From an uncultured Clostridia bacterium (GTDB lineage Bacteria; Bacillota; Clostridia; Oscillospirales; Ruminococcaceae): DNA of 33,555 nucleotides. The notes under the pieces are model-generated. The model did no database searches and was not told the DNA's origin. It saw only the letters and a program-made list of their open reading frames with translations. Shown one piece after another: positions 7,006-14,746 of this stretch (positions are counted from its first letter, which is position 1; each line of letters starts with the position of its first letter). Both the position numbers and the translations under genes were made by a program. The stretch spans positions 1 to 33,555 of the forward strand of contig CALXBD010000042.1 in assembly GCA_944386445.1 (NCBI GenBank). Reading direction: 5' to 3'.

Positions 7006-8777
7006 AGCTGTACTTGATTTCTGATTACTGCCGCATCGACGGGGAAACCGGGGATTTCGCGGAAAAGGAATTCTGCCAGGACTTCAGCAAGTATGATTCG
7101 GAGATCTCCCTGTTCAGTGCCCGGAATCAGATGGTGTCCTTCCAGCTGGTGGCTGAACGGGAGGATGGCGAATGCCTCTCCGATTTTGATATCTCCTTCA
7201 CGCCCCTGGCCGGACCGACAGGCAGTATTCCTGCCGATTACGAGGTCTTTATCGAGTGGTTCCACAGGGTGGAGGGGGCTTTCATGGCGGATTTGCTCCT
7301 CCCTTTAGGCGGCTGCAATCTGGATTTTCGGGTGCCCCTGGAGCCGGAATACCACAGCACCCAGAAGGCCGGCGCTTTGTGGATCGACCTTTTTGTCCCG
7401 GAATCTGCACAGAAGGGACGCTATCAGGGAGAAATCCATGTAAAGGCCAATGGCTGCGAGAAGATTTTCACCGTCCGGCTGAAGGTATACGCCTGTATGG
7501 TACCCTATGAAAGTCGGATCGTCGCCGACTTGAACAACTACGCGGATAATATTTCTCCCAGCTATCCTTATCTGGCTTCCAATCCCGACCGTTACCGAGA
7601 TGGCAGCTATCTGGCCGTGGAGCGACAATTTTACACCCTGGCGCGAGAACACCGCTGCCTCTTTCAGAACCTTAATTACCTCCATTCCGGTAAACAGGTG
7701 GAATCCTTCGCGCCGGAACTGACCGGCAGCGGCAAAACTATCTGCGTAAAGGACTGGAGCCTTTTTGATGAGCATTTTGGCCCCTATCTGGACGGCAGCG
7801 CCTTCAAGGATTCCCGCCGCGGCGCCATGCCCATTGAATTCATGTTCACCCCTTTCAACCTGGGTTGGCCGGCGGCTCTTTCCAAATGGGGCGAAAAGGG
7901 ATTCAAAACCGAATATCGGCGTATTTTGTGGGAATTCACCCGGCATTTTGAGGAAAAAGGGTGGACTCAAACCAATATGGAGATCATGTTCAACCATAAA
8001 AAAGAATATCGCTTCGTTCCCAGCACCCAGGATGAGATCTGGTATGAACACGACGAAGAGATCTTGGAATATATGGCTGACGTCATGCGCGATATCACGC
8101 CCCACTCTTCGGCCAAGTTTGTTTTTCGTGCAGACTCCAGCAATCATTACGGGGATCACATGGTGAAATACGCCGACATGTTCCAGATGTGGGTATCCGC
8201 CATGACGATGTATGCCTGGTTCCCAGAGCGGGTTCAGATTGCCAAGAATCACGGCAGTATCCTTTGGATCTATGGCTGGTACGGCGAGGGCATGACCATT
8301 GATTTGCCTCTGAACGCGTTCCTGACCCAGCCAATGATCTGCTTTATGACAGGCGCCACCGGCTTCTGCTCCTTCTGGAACGCGGTGGGCTGGGGAGATA
8401 ACTATAAAAAGACGCCTTTTGTAAACGCCGGACAAAGTCTCTTCTATCCGGGCTTTGAATTCGGTGCGGGAGATGTGCTGCCGTCCCTTCGTATGAAGGT
8501 CCTCCGCAATCAGATGCAGCTTGCCGACCTGATGATGACTACCGACGGTCTGGATGTGGAAGCCTTCGATTATCAACGAAAAGACCTGGAGCAGGCAGTT
8601 AACGACTGTTTTGGTTACGCAGACAACAGCGCCTGGTGGAAGGAAAAACCGCCTTTTGTGGATACCCCGCCCCGTTACTGGAAATACGGAGATGAGGTCA
8701 CTCTGAATCACTACAAAGGACGTTCTCCGAAAATCATTGATGATCTTCGCCGGCGTGTTTACCGCAGACTGGGATGA
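7002..8777 (+). CDS. GH123/DUF4091-like glycoside hydrolase, cassette B
   Basis: 591 residues, paralogous over its full length to 1074-2876. Long identical stretches include the RYRDGSYLAVE block near 198-207, VKDWSLFD-HFGPY near 249-262, TEYRRIL, RHFEEKGW, and FRADSSNHYGDH. The likely catalytic pair is Asp344-Glu345 in QDEIWYEHD, matching the adjacent Asp-Glu pair of GH123 enzymes. There is no signal peptide, so it would act on imported glycans in the cytosol. The start overlaps the stop of the small gene by four bases (ATGA). An AraC regulator gene follows 77 bases later with its own promoter. Substrate is unknown; N-acetyl-galactosamine-type linkages are only a family-based guess. Confidence 0.77.
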   Translation: MKLYLISDYCRIDGETGDFAEKEFCQDFSKYDSEISLFSARNQMVSFQLVAEREDGECLSDFDISFTPLAGPTGSIPADYEVFIEWFHRVEGAFMADLLLPLGGCNLDFRVPLEPEYHSTQKAGALWIDLFVPESAQKGRYQGEIHVKANGCEKIFTVRLKVYACMVPYESRIVADLNNYADNISPSYPYLASNPDRYRDGSYLAVERQFYTLAREHRCLFQNLNYLHSGKQVESFAPELTGSGKTICVKDWSLFDEHFGPYLDGSAFKDSRRGAMPIEFMFTPFNLGWPAALSKWGEKGFKTEYRRILWEFTRHFEEKGWTQTNMEIMFNHKKEYRFVPSTQDEIWYEHDEEILEYMADVMRDITPHSSAKFVFRADSSNHYGDHMVKYADMFQMWVSAMTMYAWFPERVQIAKNHGSILWIYGWYGEGMTIDLPLNAFLTQPMICFMTGATGFCSFWNAVGWGDNYKKTPFVNAGQSLFYPGFEFGAGDVLPSLRMKVLRNQMQLADLMMTTDGLDVEAFDYQRKDLEQAVNDCFGYADNSAWWKEKPPFVDTPPRYWKYGDEVTLNHYKGRSPKIIDDLRRRVYRRLG

Positions 8778-8813
8778 CTTTCTGAACTTCTGTGTGCATT
8801 TTTTCGCAAAATG

Positions 8814-8822
8814 TGTTATACT
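8814..8822 (+). promoter_or_regulatory. Extended -10 promoter for the AraC-type regulator
   Basis: TGTTATACT (8814-8822) is an extended -10 element 32 bases before the ATG at 8855. No convincing -35 hexamer is seen at the proper distance, which fits a TGn-type promoter. Confidence 0.5.
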
Positions 8823-8854
8823 TGTTGCGTAAGAATGTGCGGGAGGAGATCAGC

Positions 8855-9727
8855 ATGGAAGAAACCCCGGTAGTTTTTCGAGCCTGTGACGAACTGGAAG
8901 AAAACTTTCCTTTCAAAATATATACCTTTGAAGGAACCCTGCGACAACCGCTCCATGTCCATGATTATATCCAGATCTGGTTTGTTCGCCACGGGATCTG
9001 TACCCACTGGATGAATGGCCGGGCTCATGAACTGACAACAGGAAGTATTTTTGTCCTGCCGCCGGATATCCCTCATTATATGGAGTGCCAAAACCCTGAA
9101 ACTAGCCTGGTTGGAATGGAGTTTACCGAAGCATTTATTCGTTCCGATGTGGAAGGCAGTCCTTTTTGGGACAGCGGTTATCTGGAACCTTTTATTGTCA
9201 GTCTGGAGCAGGTAAAGCCCCGTTTTCCGCTGGAGGGGGCCGCCGTGAAAACTGTGGGTGCTTTATTTGATGAGCTTTTGTGGGAATTCCGCCGGCAGGA
9301 ACCCGGTTATCAGTTATTTATCCGGGCTGATGTTCTGAAGGTACTGGCCCTCATTTCCCGTCAGTACGGGCGCAGCCTGGATGAGGAAAAGCTCCAATAT
9401 CTGGAGCGATATAAGGATTCTGTCGCACGGGCAATCGCGTATATGGATGAGAACTTCCAGAAAAAAATTTATTTGGAAGAGGTCGCCCGCATTGCCATGA
9501 TGTCCGCCACCAGTTTCTCTTATGTTTTTAAGGAGGCTACCGGTCGGACCTTTACGGAACAGCTGAATTTTTTGCGGGTCCGCCGCGCAAAGGAATTGCT
9601 GAAAGACCCCAACCGGACCATACGCGCGGTAGCCTATGAAGTTGGATTTCAGGATATTGCCTATTTTGATCGGGTATTTAAGAAAGAAGCCGGCGTCTCC
9701 CCAAGGGTTTACCGGCAGAATCTTTAA
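8855..9727 (+). CDS. AraC-family transcriptional regulator with cupin domain
   Basis: 290 residues. The N-terminal part (about 25-100) is a cupin-like sensor with LHVHDYIQIW and GSIFVLPPDIPHYMEC; the C-terminal 100 residues hold two helix-turn-helix units, ending in AVAYEVGFQDIAYFDRVFKK-AGVSPRVYRQ, the AraC signature. The start is ATG 8855 after GGGAGGAG; an earlier in-frame ATG at 8792 lies upstream of the -10 element and has no ribosome site. The gene follows cassette B on the same strand, so it probably senses a sugar and activates the glycan-use operons at 1074-8777. The ligand is unknown. Confidence 0.92.
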   Translation: MEETPVVFRACDELEENFPFKIYTFEGTLRQPLHVHDYIQIWFVRHGICTHWMNGRAHELTTGSIFVLPPDIPHYMECQNPETSLVGMEFTEAFIRSDVEGSPFWDSGYLEPFIVSLEQVKPRFPLEGAAVKTVGALFDELLWEFRRQEPGYQLFIRADVLKVLALISRQYGRSLDEEKLQYLERYKDSVARAIAYMDENFQKKIYLEEVARIAMMSATSFSYVFKEATGRTFTEQLNFLRVRRAKELLKDPNRTIRAVAYEVGFQDIAYFDRVFKKEAGVSPRVYRQNL

Positions 9728-9733
9728 GCGACA

Positions 9734-9766
9734 AAATCGCAGCCGTTAATGGCTGCGATTTTTTAT
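9734..9766. terminator. Terminator between convergent araC-type gene and rarA
   Basis: An 11-bp perfect stem (AAATCGCAGCC / GGCTGCGATTT) with a 6-base loop. On the plus strand it is followed by more T residues (TTTTA); on the minus strand the stem overlaps the end of rarA only by its tail and runs into a short T-rich tract, so it may serve both genes. Confidence 0.85.
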
Positions 9767-11028
9767 TTGCCTTTAATTTTTTCCCAATAGGCTTTAGCAG
9801 CCTGCTCCATTTTGTTATCCCCATACTCGTAGTAGACTCTGCCGTTTAAAGCATCGGGCAGATACTGCTGTTCTACCCATCGATTGGGGAAATCATGGGG
9901 ATATTGATAAAATTGCCCTTTGACCTCGGCATCCTCACCATCAAAATGCTTGTTCTGCAAACATCGCGGTATCGGTCCGGAAATCCCTTTTTGGAGATCA
10001 CCCATTGCCTGATTGATCGCATTGTAAGCTGTATTCGATTTCGGCGAAGTCGCTACCAATATCACCGCGTCAGCCAAAGGGATCCGTGCCTCCGGAAGCC
10101 CTACCTGCAAAGCCGCATCCACTGCCGCTTTCACAATGGGGATTATCATCGGATAAGCCAGTCCCACATCCTCACAGGCACAGACCATTAACCGCCGACA
10201 TGCAGATGGCAGGTCTCCCGCTTCCAGTAACCTGGCCAGATAGTGAATCGCCGCATCCGGGTCGGACCCCCGCATGGATTTCTGATAAGCGGAAACGATA
10301 TCATAATGTTCGTCCCCTTCCCGATCATACCGCATGGCGCTCCGCTGAGATAATTCCTCCGCAAGTTCCTTTGTAACGCTTCTTCCCTCTTCACTCTGGG
10401 CTGCTGAAAGAGCCAGCAATTCCACCGTATTCAGAGCTTTCCGGACATCCCCTCCGCAGCTAAGGCCTATATGCGAAATTACGCCGTCCTCTATCTGCAG
10501 CGGCTCGCCCAACTCCTGCTCCACAGCGTGAAAACCGCGTTCCACGGCCTTTTCGACTTCTTCCGGCGGAACCGCCTTGAATTCAAAAACCGTGGACCGG
10601 CTCAAAACCGCATTATAAATATAGAAATACGGATTCTCGGTGGTGGAGGCAATTAAAGTAATCCGACCGTCTTCGATGTATTCCAGCAGGGATTGCTGCT
10701 GCTTTTTGTTCAGGTACTGGATTTCATCCAAATACAGTAAAACCCCATTATATCCAATAATCGAATCTAGTTCTTCTACGATCGCCTTGATATCCGCCAA
10801 AGACGCATTGGTGCCATTGAGTTTATGCAGCCGCTTTTGTGTCTGGGCAGCAATGATTCGGGCAACTGTAGTCTTTCCCACGCCGGAAGGCCCATAAAAA
10901 ATCATATTGGGGATATTCCCGCTTTCGATAATGCGGCGCAGACTCTTTCCCGGCGCTAGCAAATGCTGCTGACCGACTACTTCGTCCAGGGTTTTCGGCC
11001 GCAGGCGGTCAGCCAATGGTGATCCCAT
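9763..11028 (-). CDS. rarA: Replication-associated recombination protein A (AAA+ ATPase)
   Basis: 421 residues with the RarA/MgsA/WRNIP1 plan. RLRPKTLDEVVGQQHLL opens the protein, Walker A GPSGVGKT is at 46-53, Walker B LLYLDE ends at 102, and a sensor-1 STTENP motif is near 129-133. The C-terminal half has the tetramerising domain with RMSGSDPDAA-like MRGSDPDAAIHYLARLLEAG, ACEDVGLAYP and YPHDFPN. It acts in the cytosol at stalled replication forks. The start follows AGGAGGAATTTTGA. It is the second gene of a two-gene operon, 16 bases behind a DUF6054 gene. Length is normal and no motif is missing. Confidence 0.96.
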   Translation of the reverse strand: MGSPLADRLRPKTLDEVVGQQHLLAPGKSLRRIIESGNIPNMIFYGPSGVGKTTVARIIAAQTQKRLHKLNGTNASLADIKAIVEELDSIIGYNGVLLYLDEIQYLNKKQQQSLLEYIEDGRITLIASTTENPYFYIYNAVLSRSTVFEFKAVPPEEVEKAVERGFHAVEQELGEPLQIEDGVISHIGLSCGGDVRKALNTVELLALSAAQSEEGRSVTKELAEELSQRSAMRYDREGDEHYDIVSAYQKSMRGSDPDAAIHYLARLLEAGDLPSACRRLMVCACEDVGLAYPMIIPIVKAAVDAALQVGLPEARIPLADAVILVATSPKSNTAYNAINQAMGDLQKGISGPIPRCLQNKHFDGEDAEVKGQFYQYPHDFPNRWVEQQYLPDALNGRVYYEYGDNKMEQAAKAYWEKIKGK

Positions 11029-11044
11029 TCAAAATTCCTCCTAT

Positions 11045-11371
11045 TCAGAGCAGTTCCTTGAGCTTCTCAAGAAAGGCCTCTTCCCCCCATGTATTGATCT
11101 TAAAAAATACGGCCTGACTTCCGCCGGATGTGATCGCAGAAAGATGAATCCCTTCATCACCATTCTGAAACAGTGTTACACTGAGGCTGACACGATTGTT
11201 CCCAGCCCAGCTGTACCGCTCAAAAACCCGCACGCTGCAACGGGCTTCTCCGCTGCGAAAATCGCTGGACTCTTCCAGAGAGGCAGACATGCTTCCATTT
11301 ACGATCCCTGATTCGATTTTATTCAGTATCGTATTAAAATTCCCATAAAGAGTCTGTTCCAATTTAGCCAT
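11045..11371 (-). CDS. DUF6054 family protein
   Basis: 108 residues from ATG 11371 (MAKLEQTLYGNFNTIL), preceded by GTGAGGTG. A longer frame reaches back to 11425, but its extra residues (MRAGIRWVGRQDG...) look non-coding and have no ribosome site. The pattern GSMSASLEESSDF, RCSVRVFERYSWAGNNRVSLSVTLF and SAITSGGSQAVFFKINTWGE matches what I recall as DUF6054, a short Firmicutes family of unknown role. No membrane segment is present. It is cotranscribed with rarA, 16 bases upstream of it. Confidence 0.75.
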   Translation of the reverse strand: MAKLEQTLYGNFNTILNKIESGIVNGSMSASLEESSDFRSGEARCSVRVFERYSWAGNNRVSLSVTLFQNGDEGIHLSAITSGGSQAVFFKINTWGEEAFLEKLKELL

Positions 11372-11450
11372 AACACACCTCACAAATCCATCCTGACGCC
11401 CGACCCAACGAATACCCGCACGCATTAATTTGCATGCTTTTCTATTTCTT

Positions 11451-11479
11451 ATTGTACGCTCTTATCGCTAAAAAGTAAA
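11451..11479 (-). promoter_or_regulatory. Promoter for the DUF6054-rarA operon
   Basis: Minus-strand -35 TTTACT (11479-11474), 17-base spacer, and -10 TACAAT (11456-11451), 80 bases before the ATG at 11371. Confidence 0.55.
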
Positions 11480-11606
11480 CCTTCTGTTTTCATGTCATTT
11501 ATCTTCGATTACAACTTCCGGCAAGAGATCGATCTATTCACCAGTCCGTATGCCCGGCAGCTGAGACCCAAAAGCGGACAGTGTTTGGCGTTTTCGAGAA
11601 TCATTA

Positions 11607-11635
11607 TTGCCCTTTTCGCTATAATATGGTAAAAT
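11607..11635 (+). promoter_or_regulatory. Putative promoter at the start of the gene-poor stretch
   Basis: TTGCCC (11607-11612), 17-base spacer, TAAAAT (11630-11635). A perfect TATAAT also lies at 11620-11625 but without a -35 at the right distance. It would transcribe toward 12031 and the nitroreductase at 12259. Confidence 0.35.
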
Positions 11636-12030
11636 GGGAATAAATAATATGGGCGTTTATACTTATGTTAGGCAAGGAGAGTATTGTCCCCGTTTCAAAT
11701 GGCCAGGTCATCCGCACGGAGGAGCATGAAAAAAACGACTTTTTCCCCTGTACTGAATGTCAAACCACATTTTATCAGTGGGTTAGTCCCATTGAAGCTG
11801 TTTCGAGTTTTGCCATATATCTGACACCGGGAAAATTGGCCAGCACTGGCACGGCATCTTTTTTGCCATCAATGATAGATGCTCGCTGCGGCAAAAGCGG
11901 CTGCGTGCTATTGTAGGAATAGGCGACTGTAAAGGCGCAAGATACTTGACAAGCCGTCAGATTGAGATTTTGTTCGCGATCACCAATTTGCTGACGGCCT
12001 ACCTGCTGACTTCCAAGGAGGAAAGCTAAA
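11636..12030 (+). other. Stretch without a recognisable gene; possible decayed coding sequence
   Basis: Between the DUF6054 gene and 12031 no convincing gene is seen. Three short frames share the plus strand. One (11665-11916, 83 codons) resembles nothing I know. One starts at ATG 11726 (MKKTTFSPVLNVKPHFISGL) after GGAGGAG and stops after about 30 codons. A third runs to TAA 12027-12029 and ends YLTSRQIEILFAITNLLTAY plus LLTSKEES, which looks protein-like (amphipathic helix) and has a TTG at 11946 behind AAAGG. The coding-looking pieces lie in different frames, as in a decayed gene. No terminator or repeat was noticed. Confidence 0.3.
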
Positions 12031-12240
12031 ATGAAACCTGTAATGAGAGCCCGCAACGGCAAATGGCTCAAACGCCTGCAATTGTTAGCCGCATTGCTTG
12101 CCTTGGCGGCAGCCATCCGCCCGTTTGTACGTCTGGCGTGGGAAGTGGGCACATATCTGCAACAAAACAAACAGCTTCGGTCAGCTCAGTTGAATCGCTA
12201 TTCGAAAAGCTCATCGACTGCTTCAGAAACTATATCATAA
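12031..12240 (+). CDS. Hypothetical small basic membrane-associated protein
   Basis: 69 residues, unrecognised. The start ATG 12031 has a strong site (CCAAGGAGGAAAGCTAAA), which is the main support. The product begins with a very basic segment (MKPVMRARNGKWLKRL), then a hydrophobic stretch, LQLLAALLALAAAIRP, then a polar Ser/Gln-rich tail. It could be a single-pass membrane protein. It starts one base after the stop of the protein-like frame ending at 12029 and lies 18 bases before the nitroreductase start, so the three could be one transcript. It could equally be a leftover of a decayed gene. Confidence 0.35.
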   Translation: MKPVMRARNGKWLKRLQLLAALLALAAAIRPFVRLAWEVGTYLQQNKQLRSAQLNRYSKSSSTASETIS

Positions 12241-12258
12241 TGAAAGGATGCATATTCT

Positions 12259-12765
12259 ATGAACGAAGTAATCCGTACAATTTTAAACCGTCGAAGCATT
12301 CGGTCTTATCTTCCTGACCCAATTCCCCAGGAAACGATGAATACCGTCATCCAGGCTGGTTTGGCTGCTCCCAGCGCTATGAACCAGCAATCCTGGCATT
12401 TTGTCGTGCTGCAGGGAGCAGGTGCTCAACGTTACCGGAACTACTGTATAGAAAAGCTGGGACGGGATCCATATTATGGCGCTCCAGCAATGATTCTGGT
12501 CTTTGCTAAAAAAGATGCCATTGCCCCTATCTGTGACGGAAGTCTGGCGATTGGAAATATTCTCTTAAGTGCTACTTCCCTTGGCCTAGGCTGCTGCTGG
12601 ATCCACTGTGTCAATGATCTTTTCAAAGATGGCATCCATGCAGAAGAATGGGGCGTCCCCGAAGGATATCGACCTGTTGGTTCAGTAGCTTTGGGCTTTT
12701 CTGACGGGCCCGTGCCCGAAGCCAAGCCCAGAGCCGACAGAACTGTAACCATGGTTGAAGCATAA
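12259..12765 (+). CDS. Nitroreductase-family FMN oxidoreductase
   Basis: 168 residues with the nitroreductase fold pattern: NRRSIRSYLPDPIPQETM (FMN phosphate and ribityl contacts by the Arg-Arg-Ser) at the N-terminus, AGLAAPSAMNQQSWHFVVL near 34-52, a central DGSLAIGNILLSATSLGLGC, and GSVALGFSDG--PEAKPR near the end. Such enzymes use FMN and NAD(P)H to reduce nitro compounds, quinones or related acceptors in the cytosol; the true substrate cannot be told. The start follows GAAAGGATGC. It converges on the ROK gene and both end at a shared hairpin (12772-12807). Confidence 0.92.
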   Translation: MNEVIRTILNRRSIRSYLPDPIPQETMNTVIQAGLAAPSAMNQQSWHFVVLQGAGAQRYRNYCIEKLGRDPYYGAPAMILVFAKKDAIAPICDGSLAIGNILLSATSLGLGCCWIHCVNDLFKDGIHAEEWGVPEGYRPVGSVALGFSDGPVPEAKPRADRTVTMVEA

Positions 12766-12771
12766 CTGAAA

Positions 12772-12807
12772 AAAGCAGGCACTCACCATATAGTGAGTGC
12801 CTGCTTT
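12772..12807. terminator. Bidirectional terminator between nitroreductase and ROK gene
   Basis: A perfect 15-bp stem (AAAGCAGGCACTCAC / GTGAGTGCCTGCTTT) with a CATATA loop. The minus-strand side runs into five T residues; the plus-strand side has only TTT. Confidence 0.85.
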
Positions 12808-12831
12808 CGTATGTGAAATCAAAATCGTTTA

Positions 12832-14025
12832 TCATTCGGAAAACATTTCATCATATAAGAGATCGCCGTCAAAAATTGTTTTCAATGCAGTGACCGCAGC
12901 ACCATAAATAGGAGCCTTCCAGCCAAAAGAGGAACGAATCAAGGAAATTTTGCCCATGGCACTTCCCAAAATCCTGCGGTTGACTTCCGATTCTATAAAA
13001 TGAAGCTGGTCGTCTCCTAATGAGGCGCCTTCATGGCCAATCAAGACCATCTGAGGATCGAAAAGGTTGCAGAAGCTGACCAACCCTGTGGCAAATTCTC
13101 CACAGATCCTGTTCATTAAGGAATGACCGGTTTCGTCCACTTCGCTAAACCGGCAGATTTCTTCCAGTCCTGAAAATGTGCGCCCGAATTGCTGGGAAAA
13201 GCGCTCCATAATTCTTGGGACGCTTACAAATGTTTCCAGACAGCCCCGATTCCCGCAATGGCAAAGGATCCCATGGCTATCAATGATAACATGTCCCAGT
13301 TCTCCCGCCACACCCCGGGTCCCTTCAAAGAGACGGTCATCCAGTACGACTCCCGCACCGATGCCGTTCGTGATGCCTACATACGCGAAATTCCGGATAT
13401 CCCGGCCCAATCCGTAGTATTTTTCGGCTAAGGCGGCTGCGTTCATATCATTTTGAAGAACTACCGGCAGTGCCAGCCGATGGGATAACCGTTCACCGAC
13501 TGCAAAATTGCGGATCCCGAAAAAATTCGGAGGATTCAGGATGATTCTGGCCGGGATATTCAACGGTCCGATGGCGGAGATTCCAATTGCCGCAACCCGG
13601 CGTCCGGATTTTTTGATCAGCGTTCCACATAGCTCCGTCAGCTTTTCCAGAATGGAGTCCGCCGTCTCTTCGGCGTGAAACCGGAACGCCCCATGAGCTA
13701 ATTCTTCCAATTCCGGTGTCACAACCATTCCTTCACAGCCGTCGCGGGACAGCCATACGCCGGCCACACATGGTGCTTCTTCTGACAACCGCAATGCCAT
13801 CTGTTTCCGACCTGCACCGGTTTTTCCTTTTTCTACCGGTTTCGTTTCCCGTACCATTCTGTGGACCATGAGGTCGGCAATAATATTGGTTACGGTCATT
13901 TTCGCCAGGCCGGTCTGCCGGGTCAACTCCGTGCGCGACAGGCCGGGCGACGTACACAAGAGTCTCAAAACCAGCAGCCGATTGATTCGCTTTGTTGCCT
14001 CACTGTTAATTCCTTTTTCCTTCAT
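12832..14025 (-). CDS. ROK-family (NagC/XylR-type) transcriptional repressor
   Basis: 397 residues. A winged helix-turn-helix is at about 15-65 (LSRTELTRQTGLAKMTVTNI). The ROK sugar-binding part follows, with QNDMNAAALAE near 191-201 (the Asp in the kinase-type active site) and GITNGIGAGVV. The zinc motif is His245 plus Cys255, Cys257 and Cys262 (CHCGNRGCLE). It most likely represses the divergent PfkB-aldolase operon in the absence of its sugar: two 21-bp palindromes (14088-14108 and 14131-14151) lie in the shared promoter region, and the first overlaps both -35 boxes, which also implies autoregulation. Length and motifs are complete. Confidence 0.92.
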   Translation of the reverse strand: MKEKGINSEATKRINRLLVLRLLCTSPGLSRTELTRQTGLAKMTVTNIIADLMVHRMVRETKPVEKGKTGAGRKQMALRLSEEAPCVAGVWLSRDGCEGMVVTPELEELAHGAFRFHAEETADSILEKLTELCGTLIKKSGRRVAAIGISAIGPLNIPARIILNPPNFFGIRNFAVGERLSHRLALPVVLQNDMNAAALAEKYYGLGRDIRNFAYVGITNGIGAGVVLDDRLFEGTRGVAGELGHVIIDSHGILCHCGNRGCLETFVSVPRIMERFSQQFGRTFSGLEEICRFSEVDETGHSLMNRICGEFATGLVSFCNLFDPQMVLIGHEGASLGDDQLHFIESEVNRRILGSAMGKISLIRSSFGWKAPIYGAAVTALKTIFDGDLLYDEMFSE

Positions 14026-14066
14026 TCCTCCACATCCTCTTACAGCCTCTTACATTCTTTTTCTTT

Positions 14067-14095
14067 AGCATACCATATACTGAATATTTTGTAAA
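14067..14095 (-). promoter_or_regulatory. Promoter of the ROK regulator gene
   Basis: Minus-strand -35 TTTACA (14095-14090), 17-base spacer, -10 TATGCT (14072-14067). The -35 lies inside the left arm of operator 1. Confidence 0.6.
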
Positions 14096-14108
14096 TCCTA
14101 TTTACAAA
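14088..14108. promoter_or_regulatory. Operator 1, probable ROK binding site
   Basis: A perfect palindrome TTTGTAAAT-CCT-ATTTACAAA. It covers the -35 hexamers of both divergent promoters. Confidence 0.7.
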
Positions 14109-14129
14109 AAATTAGGAATCTGCTATAAT
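14101..14129 (+). promoter_or_regulatory. Promoter of the PfkB-aldolase operon
   Basis: -35 TTTACA (14101-14106), 17-base spacer, -10 TATAAT (14124-14129) with an extended TGC in front. Confidence 0.8.
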
Positions 14130-14130
14130 A

Positions 14131-14151
14131 TTTATAAATCAGATTTACAAA
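14131..14151. promoter_or_regulatory. Operator 2, probable ROK binding site
   Basis: TTTATAAAT-CAG-ATTTACAAA, the same 9-3-9 palindrome as operator 1 with one mismatch, just downstream of the -10 and over the likely start of transcription. The ribosome site AAGGAGGAG follows at once. Confidence 0.7.
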
Positions 14152-14165
14152 TAAGGAGGAGTTTT

Positions 14166-14745
14166 ATGAAACGGGTTCTCTGTATCGGGAGTGTTACCAC
14201 CGATATCATCGTGTCACCGGTGGATAACCTTCCGACTCCGGGAACGCTGCAGGCTGTCAGCAACACTGCTTCCTTTGTAGGAGGCTGCGCATCCAATGCG
14301 GCAATGGATCTGGCCAAACTGGGAGTTCCGGTAACTTTGAGCTGTCTGGTAGGAGACGACAATTTCGGAAATTTCGTGCTGGAACAGGTCCGGGCCTCCG
14401 GTGCGGATGTCAGCGGGATCCGGAAGCGCGCAGGAGTCCCCACCACCAGTTCGGTTGTATGCGTGGGGTCTGATGGGGAACGAAGTTTCCTATACAATCC
14501 CGGCTCTACATCAAGATTTACGCTGGAAGACATTCCTGAGGAAATTACCGATAAGGCCGATATTGTGTTTGTAGCAGGCGCCATGCTGCTTACTTCCTTT
14601 GACGGGGAACCCTGCCGGGAATACCTGCGTCAATGCCGCAAGAAAGGAAAATTTACCGTTATGGATACAGCGTGGGATTTTGAAGACCGTTGGCTTGCTA
14701 AAATTGCCCCCTGCCTGCCGATGCTTGACCTGTTTATGCCCAGCT
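14166..14745 (+). pseudogene. PfkB-family sugar kinase, 3'-truncated
   Basis: About 193 codons of a PfkB/ribokinase-type kinase. The N-terminal features are intact: VLCIGSVTTDIIV, the substrate motif GGCASNAAMDLAKLG near 38-52, and a lid region. The protein keeps family character to DLFMPSY; then the frame reads CCLQLLWKSF and stops at 14822. The C-terminal third, with the GAGD catalytic Asp and ATP site, is missing. The following bases are in frame with a class II aldolase whose N-terminus is missing, so a deletion seems to have fused the two genes near 14735-14750. The kinase should be inactive. It is the first gene behind the ROK-controlled promoter. Confidence 0.85.
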
Positions 14746-14746
14746 A

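Noticed and set aside
7305-8711. 468-codon open frame antisense to the cassette B hydrolase
   Set aside because: The plus-strand protein is matched along its length by its paralogue; the antisense frame follows from its codon pattern.
8792-8854. Earlier start for the AraC-type regulator at 8792
   Set aside because: It would put the start upstream of the extended -10 element; ATG 8855 has a strong GGGAGGAG site.
11665-11916. 83-codon plus-strand frame as a gene
   Set aside because: No ribosome site before its ATG, no family pattern, and a composition unlike neighbouring genes.
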